Source: Mycobacterium aquaticum (GTDB taxonomy: Bacteria; Actinomycetota; Actinomycetes; Mycobacteriales; Mycobacteriaceae). Taken from it: a DNA stretch of 64,000 nucleotides. A program made the translations under genes and the position numbers. A model generated the notes under the pieces. That model did not search any database and was not told where the DNA came from. It saw only the letters and a program-made list of their open reading frames with translations. Where the stretch lies: positions 1 to 64,000 of the forward strand of contig NZ_MVHF01000024.1 in NCBI RefSeq assembly GCF_002086485.1, given 5' to 3'. Every line of letters begins with the position of its first letter. Positions within the stretch are counted from its first letter, which is position 1. Shown one piece after another: positions 24,453 through 33,852 of this stretch.

Positions 24453-27400
24453 CGGTATTCCTTTCCTGTGGTGTTGGTTCCGTTGTTCGCCGACAGCGCC
24501 GAGTCGGCGCCGAACGGATTGACCAGTTGCACGAATTCGGGGGCATCGCCGTCGCCGAGCAACATGCCGCGTCCCGCGGGGAACCGGGCGAACCGGTGGC
24601 CACGGATCTTGCCGCTGTCAGCCGGATTGCCCGACAGCATCAACGTCGTCGCCTGCAGGTCGTTGAGCCGGCGCAGCAGCGGCGCCGTCATCACCGCGTG
24701 CGCCGATCCCGTGGCCCTGGCCGTCACGATGACCCTCAGCCCGAGGTCCGACGCCTCGGCCAGCAGACCCACGATGGTGGTCCACGGCCGTTGCCCCGCG
24801 AACGGGCCACTGACGGCCGGACCGTCGGGAATCTGGTCCACATCGTCGACGATCAGATAGTGCGTGTGCCCGGTGTTACCCCATCCGCTGAGCTCTTGCG
24901 GACTCAAACCGGCGGGCGGACGGCGCTTTTCGATGAGCGCCGAAAGCCCCAGCATGGCGGGCAACACGCGGTCGATGTTCGCGGTGTACTCGTTGTCGGC
25001 GAACAGCGGTTCGTCGACCAGGTGCAGCCTGCGGTCGATCACCGTGAACGCGACCTCGTCCGGTTGCGAGTTCTCCCGGATGGTCCGGATGATGTGCCGC
25101 AGCAGCGTCGTCTTGCCCGACTTGGAGTCGCCGAACACCGTCAGCAGTGGGTTGTTCGCGAAGTCGATGGCGACAGGCGCCAGATCCTCTTCCCGCTGGC
25201 CGATGACCACCGTCTCGGGCGCCGGGTACAGCGGGGCCACCGCCGCCGGAGACAGCTCGGCGGGCAGCAGCCGCACCGGCGGTGCACTGACACCCGGGTG
25301 GCGGGCGTTGATGACAGCGATGTCACTGAGCGACGGCCGCGCGAACAGGAAGTGCTCGGCCGCCATGGTCAGACCGCGACCGGGCTGGTCGGCGGGGACC
25401 GACTCGGCGGGTCGACGCAGGGCGCCCACCACCCGAACGATGCTGTCGTGTGCGTCGTGCAGTTTGAGTTCGAGCCGCAGACCCAGGCCGTCACGCATCG
25501 CCAGCGGCACCTCCAGCCAGTTCGGCGTGGTGATGATGACGTGGATGCCGTAGGCCAGACCGGTGTTGACGAGTTCGGTGACCTTGGCCAGCAACGGGTT
25601 ACGGGTGTTGAACGTGTCGGTGTTGTCGCGACTGAACGCGTACAGGTTGTCGATGACCAGGAATACGGCACCGTAGCCATCGGAATAGGTGCGTTGCCTG
25701 CTGACCGAAGCCTGCTTCTGCCGGGCGCGTAGCAGCTGCTCGAGCTCGCCGAAGGTCCGCCTGATCCGCTCGGGCTCCAACGGCGTCGCGACGCTTCCGA
25801 CATGAGCCAGGTCCTGCAGTCCGCTCAGCTGACCGCCGCCGTAGTCCAGGCAGTAGAACGTCACCTCACGAGGCGTGTGCAGCGCGGCTGCCGAGAGGAC
25901 GAACGTCTGCAGCGCAGTCGATTTGCCCGACCTGGGTCCGCCGTGGATCAGAACATTCGCCGCCGACGAGTTGGCGTCGAAGACCAGTGCGTCACGCCGC
26001 ATCTCGAACGGCTTGTCGATCTCGCCGAGCGGCCAGCGCAGCTGACCGGCTTCGATCCCGGTGCGGGCCAACACATCGTCGAGCGGGATGGCCTCGTCGA
26101 GTGGCGGCAGCCACAGCGCCGGTGCGTGCGGACCGTACTGCGCGAGCTGCTCGCCGATGGTGGTGATCAGCTTGCGCGGTGGCAACGCGGCGAACTCGTC
26201 GTCGTCGCCGCCTGTCACGACGACGGTGTCGGGCTCCGGCTCGACGCGGCTCGCGGTGAACAACTGAGGCTGCGGAAGTGCCCGCACCACAATCGATTTC
26301 TCGACCTTCGGCGGATCGTAGATGCCGTCGACGTAGGTGCTGCGGAACTTGATCGGCACCGCACCGGGCGCGGGCACCAGGAAGCCTTCGCCCTTGTGGT
26401 CGCGGCCCGACTCGATGTGGTAGGCGTCCTCGACCCCGATGATCTGCCGCGAGATGCTCGGGCTGGCGACCTTCAGACCGATGCGATAGGAGGTGTTCTT
26501 GTCGATGTCCTTGATCCGCCCCACGTCCAGCGTCTGCGACGCGAACAGGATGTGGATGCGGAACGAACGACCCTTGCGCGCAACATAGTCGAACAGCTCG
26601 GCGTATTCGGGGTGATCGGCGAGCATGAGGGTGAACTCGTCGGCCACCACGAACAGCGTCGGCATGGGCGGCAGATCATGGCCCGCCGCGATCGCGGCCT
26701 CGTACTCGGTCACCGAGTTGAAGGCGCTGCCCTGCACGCGTCGACCGGTCTCCTTGAGGATCTGCTCGCGGCGGGCCACCTCACCGCGCAGCGTGTCGGC
26801 GAACCGCTCGGCCAGCGACCGCTTCTCGGCCATGTTCGAGATCACCGCGACGACCTGGGGGAAGTTACGGAAGATGTCGGCCCCGGCCTCACCCTTGAAG
26901 TCGGCATAGATCACGATCAACCGATCTGCGGGGTGGGTTGTCAACAGCGCCAACAAGATCGACATCAGGGTCTGCGACTTGCCGGAGCCCGTCATACCGA
27001 TCATCAGGCCGTGCGGGCCCATCCCACCCTCGGCTTCGTCCTTGAGGTCGAAGTACAACGGCTCGCCGGTTGCGGTGACGCCGATGGGGACTCGCAACTC
27101 TTCGTCGCGAGGCCGGGGTGCCCACAGGCCCGCCACGTCCAACGCGGAAGCGTCGGGGATGTCGAGCAGTGTGGTGAACGTGGCGCCGCCGGTCGAGGTG
27201 GACCGTACATAACCCGGGTTGGAGTCCCAGCGTGAGAGCCGGCGGGCGATGTGCGCGGCTTCGGCGGCCGACATCTCGTCAGCACGGGCGACATACGGCT
27301 GCCACCCGTTGCTCTGCCAGCGCTCGATATGGCCGTCGGCGATCCGCAGGACGGGCCGCTCGGGGTCCGGATACTGTTCGCGGTTGGGCAGATTGGATGA

Positions 27401-28426
27401 TCGATGGATCACCGTGACGCCCGCGAGGCCGGGTCGCCGCACGATGTCGTCGGGATCCGCGTCGGGATCGTCGAGGATCACCAGCAGATGCTTGGCGGCC
27501 AGGTCCGCCTCCCCCGGGAACGGCGGCCGGTCACCGAATGCCGGTTGCAGCAGGGCGCGCAGCTCGCCCACGTTGTCGGCGAGGTAACGGGCCGGGCCGA
27601 CACCATCGGCCTGTCCCGGGATGTCGACATGCGGAAGCCATTTGAGCCACGACCAGTCATCGGAGTCGACGCCGGCCGAGGCCAGCGCGACGCCGAGCAC
27701 GGTGGGGTCGTGCCAGGTGACCGCCTGGGCGATCCAAGCTCGCACCGCCGCGCGCACCTCGTCGTCATCGCCCAGGACGGTGATGCGGGCCAGCTTGGTG
27801 ACGTCGATGCCGGTCGGCGCGTCGCGCACGGTGCGCTGCACGTCGAGCAGGCCACGAAGGGTGCTGTGCGACACCGGTTCCAGATCGATCTCGTCGACGG
27901 TGTCCTTGACCCGCATCGCGGCATCCAATGGGACGTCGTGCAATCCGGCGCGCAGCACCAGGAAATCGCGGTCGCGGGGGTCGCGCTCCCACTGCCTGCG
28001 GGTGCCGGGGATGGTGGCCAGCACCTCGGGCGCGGGGTGCGACCACTCCAGTGCCGCACGCTGTTGGGCTGCATGCGCGCGGACGTTGTCGCGAACCACC
28101 GACAGGTAGCGCAGGTAGTCGGCGCGCTCGGCGTCCACCTCCTCGGTGCGCATCTTGTCGCCGCCGCCGCGGTACAGCGCGGTCGCGGCCAGCAGCATCA
28201 CGAACGGGAAGAACAGGATGGTCGGCGAGATCAGCCGCATGCCCGTGGCCACCAGCGCCACGATGATGCCGACGATCAGGATGACGATCAGGTACGGCAG
28301 CACCCGGCGCAGCAGCGACGGCGGAACCACCCGCGGCAGTTCCGGTGGCGGTTCGATGGTGATGGTGCCCTTGCGGGTGGTCGGCGGCGCGATGCGGCGC
28401 CGGTGTTCGAAGATCAACCTGCTCAT
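24449..28426 (-). CDS. eccC3: ESX-3 FtsK/SpoIIIE-type ATPase EccC3
   Basis: A 1325-residue motor ATPase in one chain. Two N-terminal hydrophobic helices (LPYLIVILIVGIIVALVA and LFFPFVMLLAATAL) lead into three ATPase domains with Walker A lysines at about 483 (GMTGSGKSQ), 835 (GGPRSGKST) and 1105 (FGDSKSGKTT). Domain 1 has a full Walker B (LFVVADEFTLML) and is the likely engine. The C-terminal domains recognise the signal of the EsxG/EsxH and PE/PPE substrates. It overlaps eccB3 and PE5 by four bases on each side. ESX-3 EccC is not split into a/b parts, unlike ESX-1. Confidence 0.96.
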   Translation of the reverse strand: MSRLIFEHRRRIAPPTTRKGTITIEPPPELPRVVPPSLLRRVLPYLIVILIVGIIVALVATGMRLISPTILFFPFVMLLAATALYRGGGDKMRTEEVDAERADYLRYLSVVRDNVRAHAAQQRAALEWSHPAPEVLATIPGTRRQWERDPRDRDFLVLRAGLHDVPLDAAMRVKDTVDEIDLEPVSHSTLRGLLDVQRTVRDAPTGIDVTKLARITVLGDDDEVRAAVRAWIAQAVTWHDPTVLGVALASAGVDSDDWSWLKWLPHVDIPGQADGVGPARYLADNVGELRALLQPAFGDRPPFPGEADLAAKHLLVILDDPDADPDDIVRRPGLAGVTVIHRSSNLPNREQYPDPERPVLRIADGHIERWQSNGWQPYVARADEMSAAEAAHIARRLSRWDSNPGYVRSTSTGGATFTTLLDIPDASALDVAGLWAPRPRDEELRVPIGVTATGEPLYFDLKDEAEGGMGPHGLMIGMTGSGKSQTLMSILLALLTTHPADRLIVIYADFKGEAGADIFRNFPQVVAVISNMAEKRSLAERFADTLRGEVARREQILKETGRRVQGSAFNSVTEYEAAIAAGHDLPPMPTLFVVADEFTLMLADHPEYAELFDYVARKGRSFRIHILFASQTLDVGRIKDIDKNTSYRIGLKVASPSISRQIIGVEDAYHIESGRDHKGEGFLVPAPGAVPIKFRSTYVDGIYDPPKVEKSIVVRALPQPQLFTASRVEPEPDTVVVTGGDDDEFAALPPRKLITTIGEQLAQYGPHAPALWLPPLDEAIPLDDVLARTGIEAGQLRWPLGEIDKPFEMRRDALVFDANSSAANVLIHGGPRSGKSTALQTFVLSAAALHTPREVTFYCLDYGGGQLSGLQDLAHVGSVATPLEPERIRRTFGELEQLLRARQKQASVSRQRTYSDGYGAVFLVIDNLYAFSRDNTDTFNTRNPLLAKVTELVNTGLAYGIHVIITTPNWLEVPLAMRDGLGLRLELKLHDAHDSIVRVVGALRRPAESVPADQPGRGLTMAAEHFLFARPSLSDIAVINARHPGVSAPPVRLLPAELSPAAVAPLYPAPETVVIGQREEDLAPVAIDFANNPLLTVFGDSKSGKTTLLRHIIRTIRENSQPDEVAFTVIDRRLHLVDEPLFADNEYTANIDRVLPAMLGLSALIEKRRPPAGLSPQELSGWGNTGHTHYLIVDDVDQIPDGPAVSGPFAGQRPWTTIVGLLAEASDLGLRVIVTARATGSAHAVMTAPLLRRLNDLQATTLMLSGNPADSGKIRGHRFARFPAGRGMLLGDGDAPEFVQLVNPFGADSALSANNGTNTTGKEYR

Positions 28427-29973
28427 GAATGGGCCTCCAACCGGGCCGGGCCCGCATCAGCCGACAGGGCGTCGTGCGCCACCAGCGCGTCGCCTCGGGA
28501 CAGGGTGGGGCCGGCCGCGAACTGGGCCAGCACCGACCATGGGATGGGCAGGGCAGGGTTGTGCAGGCCCAGTGCCCCGACGATTTTGTCGTCGCCGGCG
28601 GTTTCGATGCCGTACCGCACACCGGTGTCACTCACCCAGAACAACGAACCCGCCGTCGGCGAGCCGGGTTCGGCGCCCACGGTCTGGACGAAGTAGCCGG
28701 TGCCCGGCGTGAGCGCGACGCGGTTGGCCGCACCGCCCCGTCCTGCGCCGACCAGGTCGACGGTGTGCAGCCCGTCGGGCAGCGGCAGCGTCGCACCCGA
28801 CAGCAGGGTCAGCGAACTCTCCGTGGCCCCACTGGGTTTCGTCCACTCGGCGCACGTGACCGGATCGGCCGAGGGCTGCACCAGATGGATCGGCTGCTCG
28901 GGGAAGGCGGCGGTGTCGATGGCGCGGGAGACCGGCGCCGCGGCGACCACGTCAGCGCCCAGCCGCGGCGGCTGTTCGAGACCGTAGGAGTCGGTGTTGC
29001 GCAGGATCGCGGCCAGTACCGGCGACACCGGCTGCAGGCCATCGGCCAGCACCGCGTAGTACCGCAGGCTGTTGTCCGCGGCGAACGCGGTCACCACGGC
29101 GCCGACCGGCACCGGGATCGGCAGTTCGAAGTGCGGGGCCGCACCGGCATCGGCGATGGCGGGCGCGGCCAGCGCCGGCGCCTCGCGGATCGCATTGAAC
29201 AGCCCGGCCGCGATGGGGCGGGATGCCGCGACGTCGGGTCCGAGGCCGAGTGCCTCGGTCACGGCGCGGTTGCTCACATCGATAGGGCTGCGCTTGCTGT
29301 CCCACAGCAGCCAGTCCCCCGGGTTCGGACCGGAGCTGTTGTGCACCAGCACGCCCCGATCGGCAGGCAGCGACACCGCGCGTTCACCGCCGGCGCCGGG
29401 GCGGCCGACGAGCACCGTCACGCCGGTGTTGGGACCCGAAACCGATTCGCACACAGTCCAGTCCGCGTCTGTGGCGGTGGCCTGCACCATCCGCTCGGGC
29501 GCCCCTGGGATGCCGAGCAGGTTGCCCCGCGGATACTTGTCGATCTCGCTGGTCTTGACGGTGGTGGGATTGTCCGCCGCGCCGGCGATCAGCCGGGCCG
29601 AGGTCAGGTTCAGCACGGGATGCAACTGCTCGCCGACGAGCACATAGAGCGCTGCGGTAGACCGGTCGGCGAGCACCTTGTCGTGGCCCGCGACTCCGCC
29701 GGGACGGATGAGCGAGAAGACGAAGCAGCCGATCAGGCCCGTCACGACGATCAGCGCGCCGGTCACGACGGCCCGGCTCTGAGTACGCAACGGGTCGACG
29801 AGCATGCGGGTGTCGTGCAGGGCGACTCCGGATGCGATGCGGCGCATGATGAATCGCCATCCGGTCACCTGGTGCCGGGTGACGAAGCCGCGGCGGTACT
29901 GCACCCGGTCGGGGTTCTCGTTGACCGGCGTGCGCGAGCTGAACGACCTCCGGTCGGGGCCGGGCCCGGTCAT
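28423..29973 (-). CDS. eccB3: ESX-3 core component EccB3
   Basis: A 516-residue protein with a short cytoplasmic N-terminus (QYRRGFVTRHQVTGWRFIMRR is the EccB hallmark), one transmembrane helix at about residues 70-90 (VVTGALIVVTGLIGCFVFSLI), and a large periplasmic domain with repeated propeller-like segments. EccB forms the periplasmic part of the ESX translocon. ATG 29973 overlaps the eccA3 stop (ATGA), and its own stop overlaps eccC3. Confidence 0.94.
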   Translation of the reverse strand: MTGPGPDRRSFSSRTPVNENPDRVQYRRGFVTRHQVTGWRFIMRRIASGVALHDTRMLVDPLRTQSRAVVTGALIVVTGLIGCFVFSLIRPGGVAGHDKVLADRSTAALYVLVGEQLHPVLNLTSARLIAGAADNPTTVKTSEIDKYPRGNLLGIPGAPERMVQATATDADWTVCESVSGPNTGVTVLVGRPGAGGERAVSLPADRGVLVHNSSGPNPGDWLLWDSKRSPIDVSNRAVTEALGLGPDVAASRPIAAGLFNAIREAPALAAPAIADAGAAPHFELPIPVPVGAVVTAFAADNSLRYYAVLADGLQPVSPVLAAILRNTDSYGLEQPPRLGADVVAAAPVSRAIDTAAFPEQPIHLVQPSADPVTCAEWTKPSGATESSLTLLSGATLPLPDGLHTVDLVGAGRGGAANRVALTPGTGYFVQTVGAEPGSPTAGSLFWVSDTGVRYGIETAGDDKIVGALGLHNPALPIPWSVLAQFAAGPTLSRGDALVAHDALSADAGPARLEAHS

Positions 29974-31817
29974 TCGGGCACCGTCAAACCGAGGCCACGC
30001 AGCAGCGGGGCGGCCGAGTTACGGACGTCACCGGCCGTGATCGTCATCATCTCCTCGTCGGTGAAGTCATCGGATTCCAAGTGGTCCAGCCGGTATTCGC
30101 GTTCCTCCTCGGAGCGTTCGACCAGGTTGCGGACGAAGCGGCCGTTACCGGCGATGTCGAGGCTGCGCCGTGGCACGCCGTTGGCGTCGGGCATGGTGGC
30201 CTCGGCCAGGTGGCCGAACAGCTTTTCCATGTCGTCGTGGGCCGCGGTCTCGAAGAGGCTGTCGCGCTTCTCGGCCATCCGGACGGCGATCTCCACCAGT
30301 TCCGACGAGCTGTAGGACGGGAAGTCGATGCTGCGCGTGAAGCGCGACCGCAGACCCTCGTTGGTGTCCAGGAAGTTGTCCAGATCCTTGCGGTAGCCCG
30401 CGACGATCACCACGAGGCGGTCGCGGTCGTTCTCCATCCGGGCCAGCAGCGTGTCGATGGCGACCAGACCGAAGTCGTTCTTGGCGCCCGTGGAAACCAA
30501 CGCGTACGCCTCATCGAGGAACAGCACGCCGTCCAGGGCACTGTCGATGATGGCATTGGTCTTGGCCTCGGTCTCCCCGATGTGCTGGCCGATCAGATCG
30601 GCGCGGTGCACTTCGCGGACCGTCTCCTTCTTCAAAAGGCCGAGACCGCAATAGATTTTGGCGACGACACGGGCAATGGTGGTCTTACCGGTTCCGGGCG
30701 GTCCGGCGAACACCAGGTGGTTGGTGCGTTGCGCGACGGCCAGGCCGCGTTCCTGACGCCGGATGGCCATGGCCACCGAGCTCTTGAGCCGGGCCACCTG
30801 AAACTTCACTTCTTCCAGACCGATGAACTCGGCGAGCTCCGCCTCGGCCTCGATCAGCAGGTGCGCCTTGCGTTCCTTGGCGCCGGGGTCGACGAACTCG
30901 TCCTCGGTCGGCTCGGTCGCCGGATCCCACGGATCGCTGCGAGCCTCGATGCGCGCCGACGTGGTGGTGACCAGCCCGAATGTCGGGTCCAGCAGCGCCT
31001 CTTCGACCTGCGTGTTCTCCGGGTGCGCGGCGAACAGATCCTGCAGGACATCGTTGGCTTCCTCGTCCTCGCCCTGGCCGCGCAGGGTCAGGGCCTTGGC
31101 CAGCGCGCCGTCGACGGCGGCCACCGCGATCGGTCCGGACGGTTCTTCCAGGTACGAGAGGGCGGGTGCGAACATACCGAGCCGGGCCAGCGCGATCCCC
31201 AGGGTGGTCTTGGCCGCGTGCGCGGTCACGTCGTCGAGGGACTCGTCGGTCACCACGGGGGTGAGCAGCCGCACGACGTCTGACCAGCGTTGCGCGCGGT
31301 GGTTGATCGCGACCCGCAGCCAGCGCGCGCTGAACCAGCCCGGCCGTCGCGTCAGGACTTCGTCGACCAGTGCGTCGGCCTCGGCCAGTTCCCCGGCCTC
31401 GCATCGCCGCGCTGCGTACGCAAGCTGGAAGTCGTCCGCGTCGGTGGCCCGGAATGCCAGGTACAGCCCGGTGTCGTAGGTGAATCCGAGGTCGCCCGCG
31501 GCGAGGTCGATCTCACGCTGCAGCTGTCCCGCGCTCGCCACCGTGCGCCACACCGAGTCGATGACCGGAGCCGATACGTCGCCCGCGGCGGCGAGCCCGA
31601 TCCAGGCGTCACAGTGGTCGTGCGCGATGTGCACCAGCCCGGCAAACCCGGACCTGGCGGCGGCCAGATCGGCCGGGCGCTGCCGGTCGTTGACCGTCAG
31701 GCCGAGCGCTCGACAGCACGTGGCAAAGCGGCTGACCACATCGCGGTCGAGCCTGGGTGCTCCCTGAACCGGAGCGGCGAGCGTGTCACTACCCATATGC
31801 GTGCACGGAAGCGACAT
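29970..31817 (-). CDS. eccA3: ESX-3 AAA+ ATPase EccA3
   Basis: A 615-residue cytosolic protein. The N-terminal half is a TPR-like helical region (RFATCCRALGLTVNDRQRP...). The C-terminal half is a CbxX/CfqX-type AAA+ domain: Walker A GPPGTGKTT (Lys378), Walker B DGVLFLDEAYAL, and sensor region LLARMENDRDRLVVIVAGY. EccA is proposed to help release substrates from chaperones such as EspG3. ATG 31817 has a purine-rich GGGAGAGAG about 10 bases upstream; ATG 31796 is an alternative that would remove seven residues. It is the first gene of the locus, directly behind two IdeR-like boxes. Confidence 0.94.
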   Translation of the reverse strand: MSLPCTHMGSDTLAAPVQGAPRLDRDVVSRFATCCRALGLTVNDRQRPADLAAARSGFAGLVHIAHDHCDAWIGLAAAGDVSAPVIDSVWRTVASAGQLQREIDLAAGDLGFTYDTGLYLAFRATDADDFQLAYAARRCEAGELAEADALVDEVLTRRPGWFSARWLRVAINHRAQRWSDVVRLLTPVVTDESLDDVTAHAAKTTLGIALARLGMFAPALSYLEEPSGPIAVAAVDGALAKALTLRGQGEDEEANDVLQDLFAAHPENTQVEEALLDPTFGLVTTTSARIEARSDPWDPATEPTEDEFVDPGAKERKAHLLIEAEAELAEFIGLEEVKFQVARLKSSVAMAIRRQERGLAVAQRTNHLVFAGPPGTGKTTIARVVAKIYCGLGLLKKETVREVHRADLIGQHIGETEAKTNAIIDSALDGVLFLDEAYALVSTGAKNDFGLVAIDTLLARMENDRDRLVVIVAGYRKDLDNFLDTNEGLRSRFTRSIDFPSYSSSELVEIAVRMAEKRDSLFETAAHDDMEKLFGHLAEATMPDANGVPRRSLDIAGNGRFVRNLVERSEEEREYRLDHLESDDFTDEEMMTITAGDVRNSAAPLLRGLGLTVPE

Positions 31818-31836
31818 CCGCCCCCGTCTCTCTCCC

Positions 31837-31855
31837 TTATGTATGCCTAAGCTAA
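31837..31855 (-). promoter_or_regulatory. IdeR-like iron box, ESX-3 promoter, proximal
   Basis: Minus-strand TTAGCTTAGGCATACATAA matches the remembered IdeR consensus TTAGGTTAGGCTAACCTAA at 14 of 19 positions. It lies 20 bp from the eccA3 ATG and contains a plausible -10 (CATACAT), so iron-loaded IdeR bound here would block transcription. ESX-3 is known to be repressed by IdeR in mycobacteria. Confidence 0.75.
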
Positions 31856-31868
31856 CTTTCGGCTGAAG

Positions 31869-31887
31869 TTAGCATTGCATAACTTAA
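31869..31887 (-). promoter_or_regulatory. Second IdeR-like box, ESX-3 promoter, distal
   Basis: Minus-strand TTAAGTTATGCAATGCTAA matches the same consensus at 13 of 19 positions. Its centre is 32 bp, about three helical turns, from the proximal box, placing both on the same face of DNA. It could be a second IdeR site or a site for another metal regulator such as Zur. Confidence 0.5.
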
Positions 31888-31927
31888 GTGTCGAGACGCA
31901 CGGTATCGGGAAGAGCCGTGAGCCGCC

Positions 31928-32827
31928 TCACGTCTTGCGGGCGGTGACCAGGCTGTTGGAATCGAGCATGTGCCGAGCATCAGTGCCGGGAGCAGGGAGT
32001 TCTCGGCCCAGCTGGCGGATGTAGTCCGACAGGCCGGTAGTGGCCGCAGTCCAGCCATGTTCGGAGAACCACTGTTCGGCGGGTGCGTGCTGTTCGTTGT
32101 AGACCAGCGAGAAGAACTCGGTCTCCTGCCCGGAGACGCGGCCCTCCGCCCGCTTGGCCTCGAACACCTCGCGGTCCATGGGCATGGCCTCTTCGACCGC
32201 GACGAAGCTGCCGGGGGCCGCCAGGGCGTCGATACCGGCGAACAACTGCTCTTGGGCGGTAGCAGGCAAATAGATCAGCAGACCCTCGGCAATCCACGCC
32301 GACGGCTTCGACGGGTCGAAACCATGGCTGCGCAATGCCTGCGGCCAGTCGTCGCGCAAATCGATGGCGATCTCACGGCGCTCGGCCGTCGGAGCGTCAC
32401 CGTGGCTCTGCATCGTCTCGCGCTTGAATTGCAGCACCCGCGGCTGGTCGAGTTCGTAGACGACGGTGCCCGCCGGCCAGGTCAGCCGATAGGCCCGGGA
32501 ATCCAGGCCCGCCGCCAGCAGCACGACCTGCTGCACACCGGCCTGCGCGACGCGCTGAAAGTAGTCGTCGAAGTACCGCGTGCGGGCACCCTGGAAGTTG
32601 ACGAAGTGTCCACCCCACTCGGTGCGCAGCGGGAAGTCCGCGTCGGCGTCGTCGAGTGCCGCGGCCGCATCGCCGCCGACAGCGCGGCAGAACACCTCGG
32701 CGTAGCGGTCGATGGCCAGCGGATCAGGTTTCTGCGCCTCCAAAGCCCTTGCCGCGGCGACGAACAACGCGGTCTGGCCGACGCTGGTGGAGATGTCCCA
32801 AGTGTCTTTATCGGTACGGCTGCTCAC
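31928..32827 (-). CDS. SAM-dependent methyltransferase, Rv0281-like
   Basis: A 299-residue protein of the mycobacterial class I methyltransferase family (TIGR00027 type). VVLLAAGLDSRAYRL is the SAM-binding loop, VVYELDQPRVLQFK binds the ribose, and AWIAEGLLIYLP is the characteristic family motif. The substrate is unknown, probably a lipid or small molecule. The start is GTG 32827 (SSRTDKDTW); the frame is open further upstream but that sequence is antisense to the neighbour. It precedes eccA3 in the same direction with the iron boxes between, the arrangement of Rv0281-Rv0282. Confidence 0.88.
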   Translation of the reverse strand: MSSRTDKDTWDISTSVGQTALFVAAARALEAQKPDPLAIDRYAEVFCRAVGGDAAAALDDADADFPLRTEWGGHFVNFQGARTRYFDDYFQRVAQAGVQQVVLLAAGLDSRAYRLTWPAGTVVYELDQPRVLQFKRETMQSHGDAPTAERREIAIDLRDDWPQALRSHGFDPSKPSAWIAEGLLIYLPATAQEQLFAGIDALAAPGSFVAVEEAMPMDREVFEAKRAEGRVSGQETEFFSLVYNEQHAPAEQWFSEHGWTAATTGLSDYIRQLGRELPAPGTDARHMLDSNSLVTARKT

Positions 32828-32862
32828 GGCCGCGAGAGTACGCGCCGAAGCTGACAGGCCTC

Positions 32863-33765
32863 CTACACCAGCGGCCGTCCCGTGCGGATACGCCAGTTCA
32901 GTTCCAGCAGTAGCACATTGAACGGGAACTGCCGCACCACCGGCGGCAGCACGTGGTTGACGGCACGCAGGACAGCGATGAGCCGGTTGAACCGGCGTTG
33001 CCTGTGCGCATCCCACGGCAACTTCATCTCGTCGCGGAACCGTTGCGGCAGAAAGCCGGTGGTGATCAACTTGGCCGTGCCCTCCGAGGCCCGCCGCAGC
33101 GGGCCCGGCAGGGTCACCCCGCGCAGCCGGGCGACCGCGATCGGGTACAGGTACTCCCGCACAGCGTCGTCGATGTGCACCTGCTCCAGCGACTCCTGCC
33201 AGTACCGATCGAACGCCGCCCGGTCGGCCGGCCACATCTCCTGCGGCACCTGCAGCGTCGTCCCCAGCGTGACGCCTTCCCGGTAGTGCCGGTCGGCGGT
33301 CTCCTCGTCCATCTCTCCCACGAACATCCGGTACACGTCCACGGCCCCCTTGTAGAGGCACGCGGCCACCCACAGCTGCAGCCCCTTGTCGAACGCGTTG
33401 TACTGCACCGGGCTGTCCTCGGTCGAGTACACCTGCGCGTGCGCCTTGTTCACCGCCCGCCGGAACGCAGCCTTTTGCTGGTCGGTGCCCCGGGTCGCCA
33501 CCGCGAGGTAGGTGAAGGTGGTACGTGCCCGCTTGATCGGATGCCGGTCGACGCGTCCGCTCTCGACCCGGCTCTCCATCACGCCGTAGCCGACTCCGGG
33601 CCGCGCGAGCTGCATGATCACGTTCGCCGGGCCGGCCAGCAGGGCGACACCCATCAGCCCGTCGTCGATGGTGGCGCCGCGCCTGCGTCGCCTGGCCGTG
33701 AGCTTCGGGTGCGGCGGCTCACCCATGGCCCGCTCGACATGCAGGATCGGCTCATCCACCGTCAT
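32863..33765 (-). CDS. Oxygenase MpaB-like protein (DUF2236)
   Basis: A 300-residue protein of the MpaB/Lcp-like DUF2236 family. Recognisable features are GVALLAGPANVIMQLARPGVGYGV near the N-terminus, TFTYLAVATRGTDQQKAAFRRAVNKAHAQV (the conserved central His), and CLYKGAVDVYRMF. Relatives bind heme and oxidise hydrocarbon or polymer substrates. No signal peptide is present. ATG 33765 follows AGGGGTG. It is divergent from a TetR regulator 87 bp away, a common pairing in mycobacteria, so repression by that regulator is likely. Confidence 0.82.
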   Translation of the reverse strand: MTVDEPILHVERAMGEPPHPKLTARRRRRGATIDDGLMGVALLAGPANVIMQLARPGVGYGVMESRVESGRVDRHPIKRARTTFTYLAVATRGTDQQKAAFRRAVNKAHAQVYSTEDSPVQYNAFDKGLQLWVAACLYKGAVDVYRMFVGEMDEETADRHYREGVTLGTTLQVPQEMWPADRAAFDRYWQESLEQVHIDDAVREYLYPIAVARLRGVTLPGPLRRASEGTAKLITTGFLPQRFRDEMKLPWDAHRQRRFNRLIAVLRAVNHVLPPVVRQFPFNVLLLELNWRIRTGRPLV

Positions 33766-33820
33766 GATCACCCCTGAGGCAAAGTTGAGAACGTGTGTTT
33801 CCTGATATTGGCGGGGCGCC

Positions 33821-33832
33821 TGACAGGTGTCA
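33821..33832. promoter_or_regulatory. Candidate TetR operator
   Basis: TGACAGGTGTCA is a near-palindrome with perfect 5-bp arms, followed closely by a further half-site TGTGTCA (33837-33843). It lies in the divergent gap between the MpaB-like gene and the TetR gene, 20 bp before the latter, the position expected for an autoregulated TetR operator. Confidence 0.55.
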
Positions 33833-33852
33833 AGATGTGTCACGATATCTGC

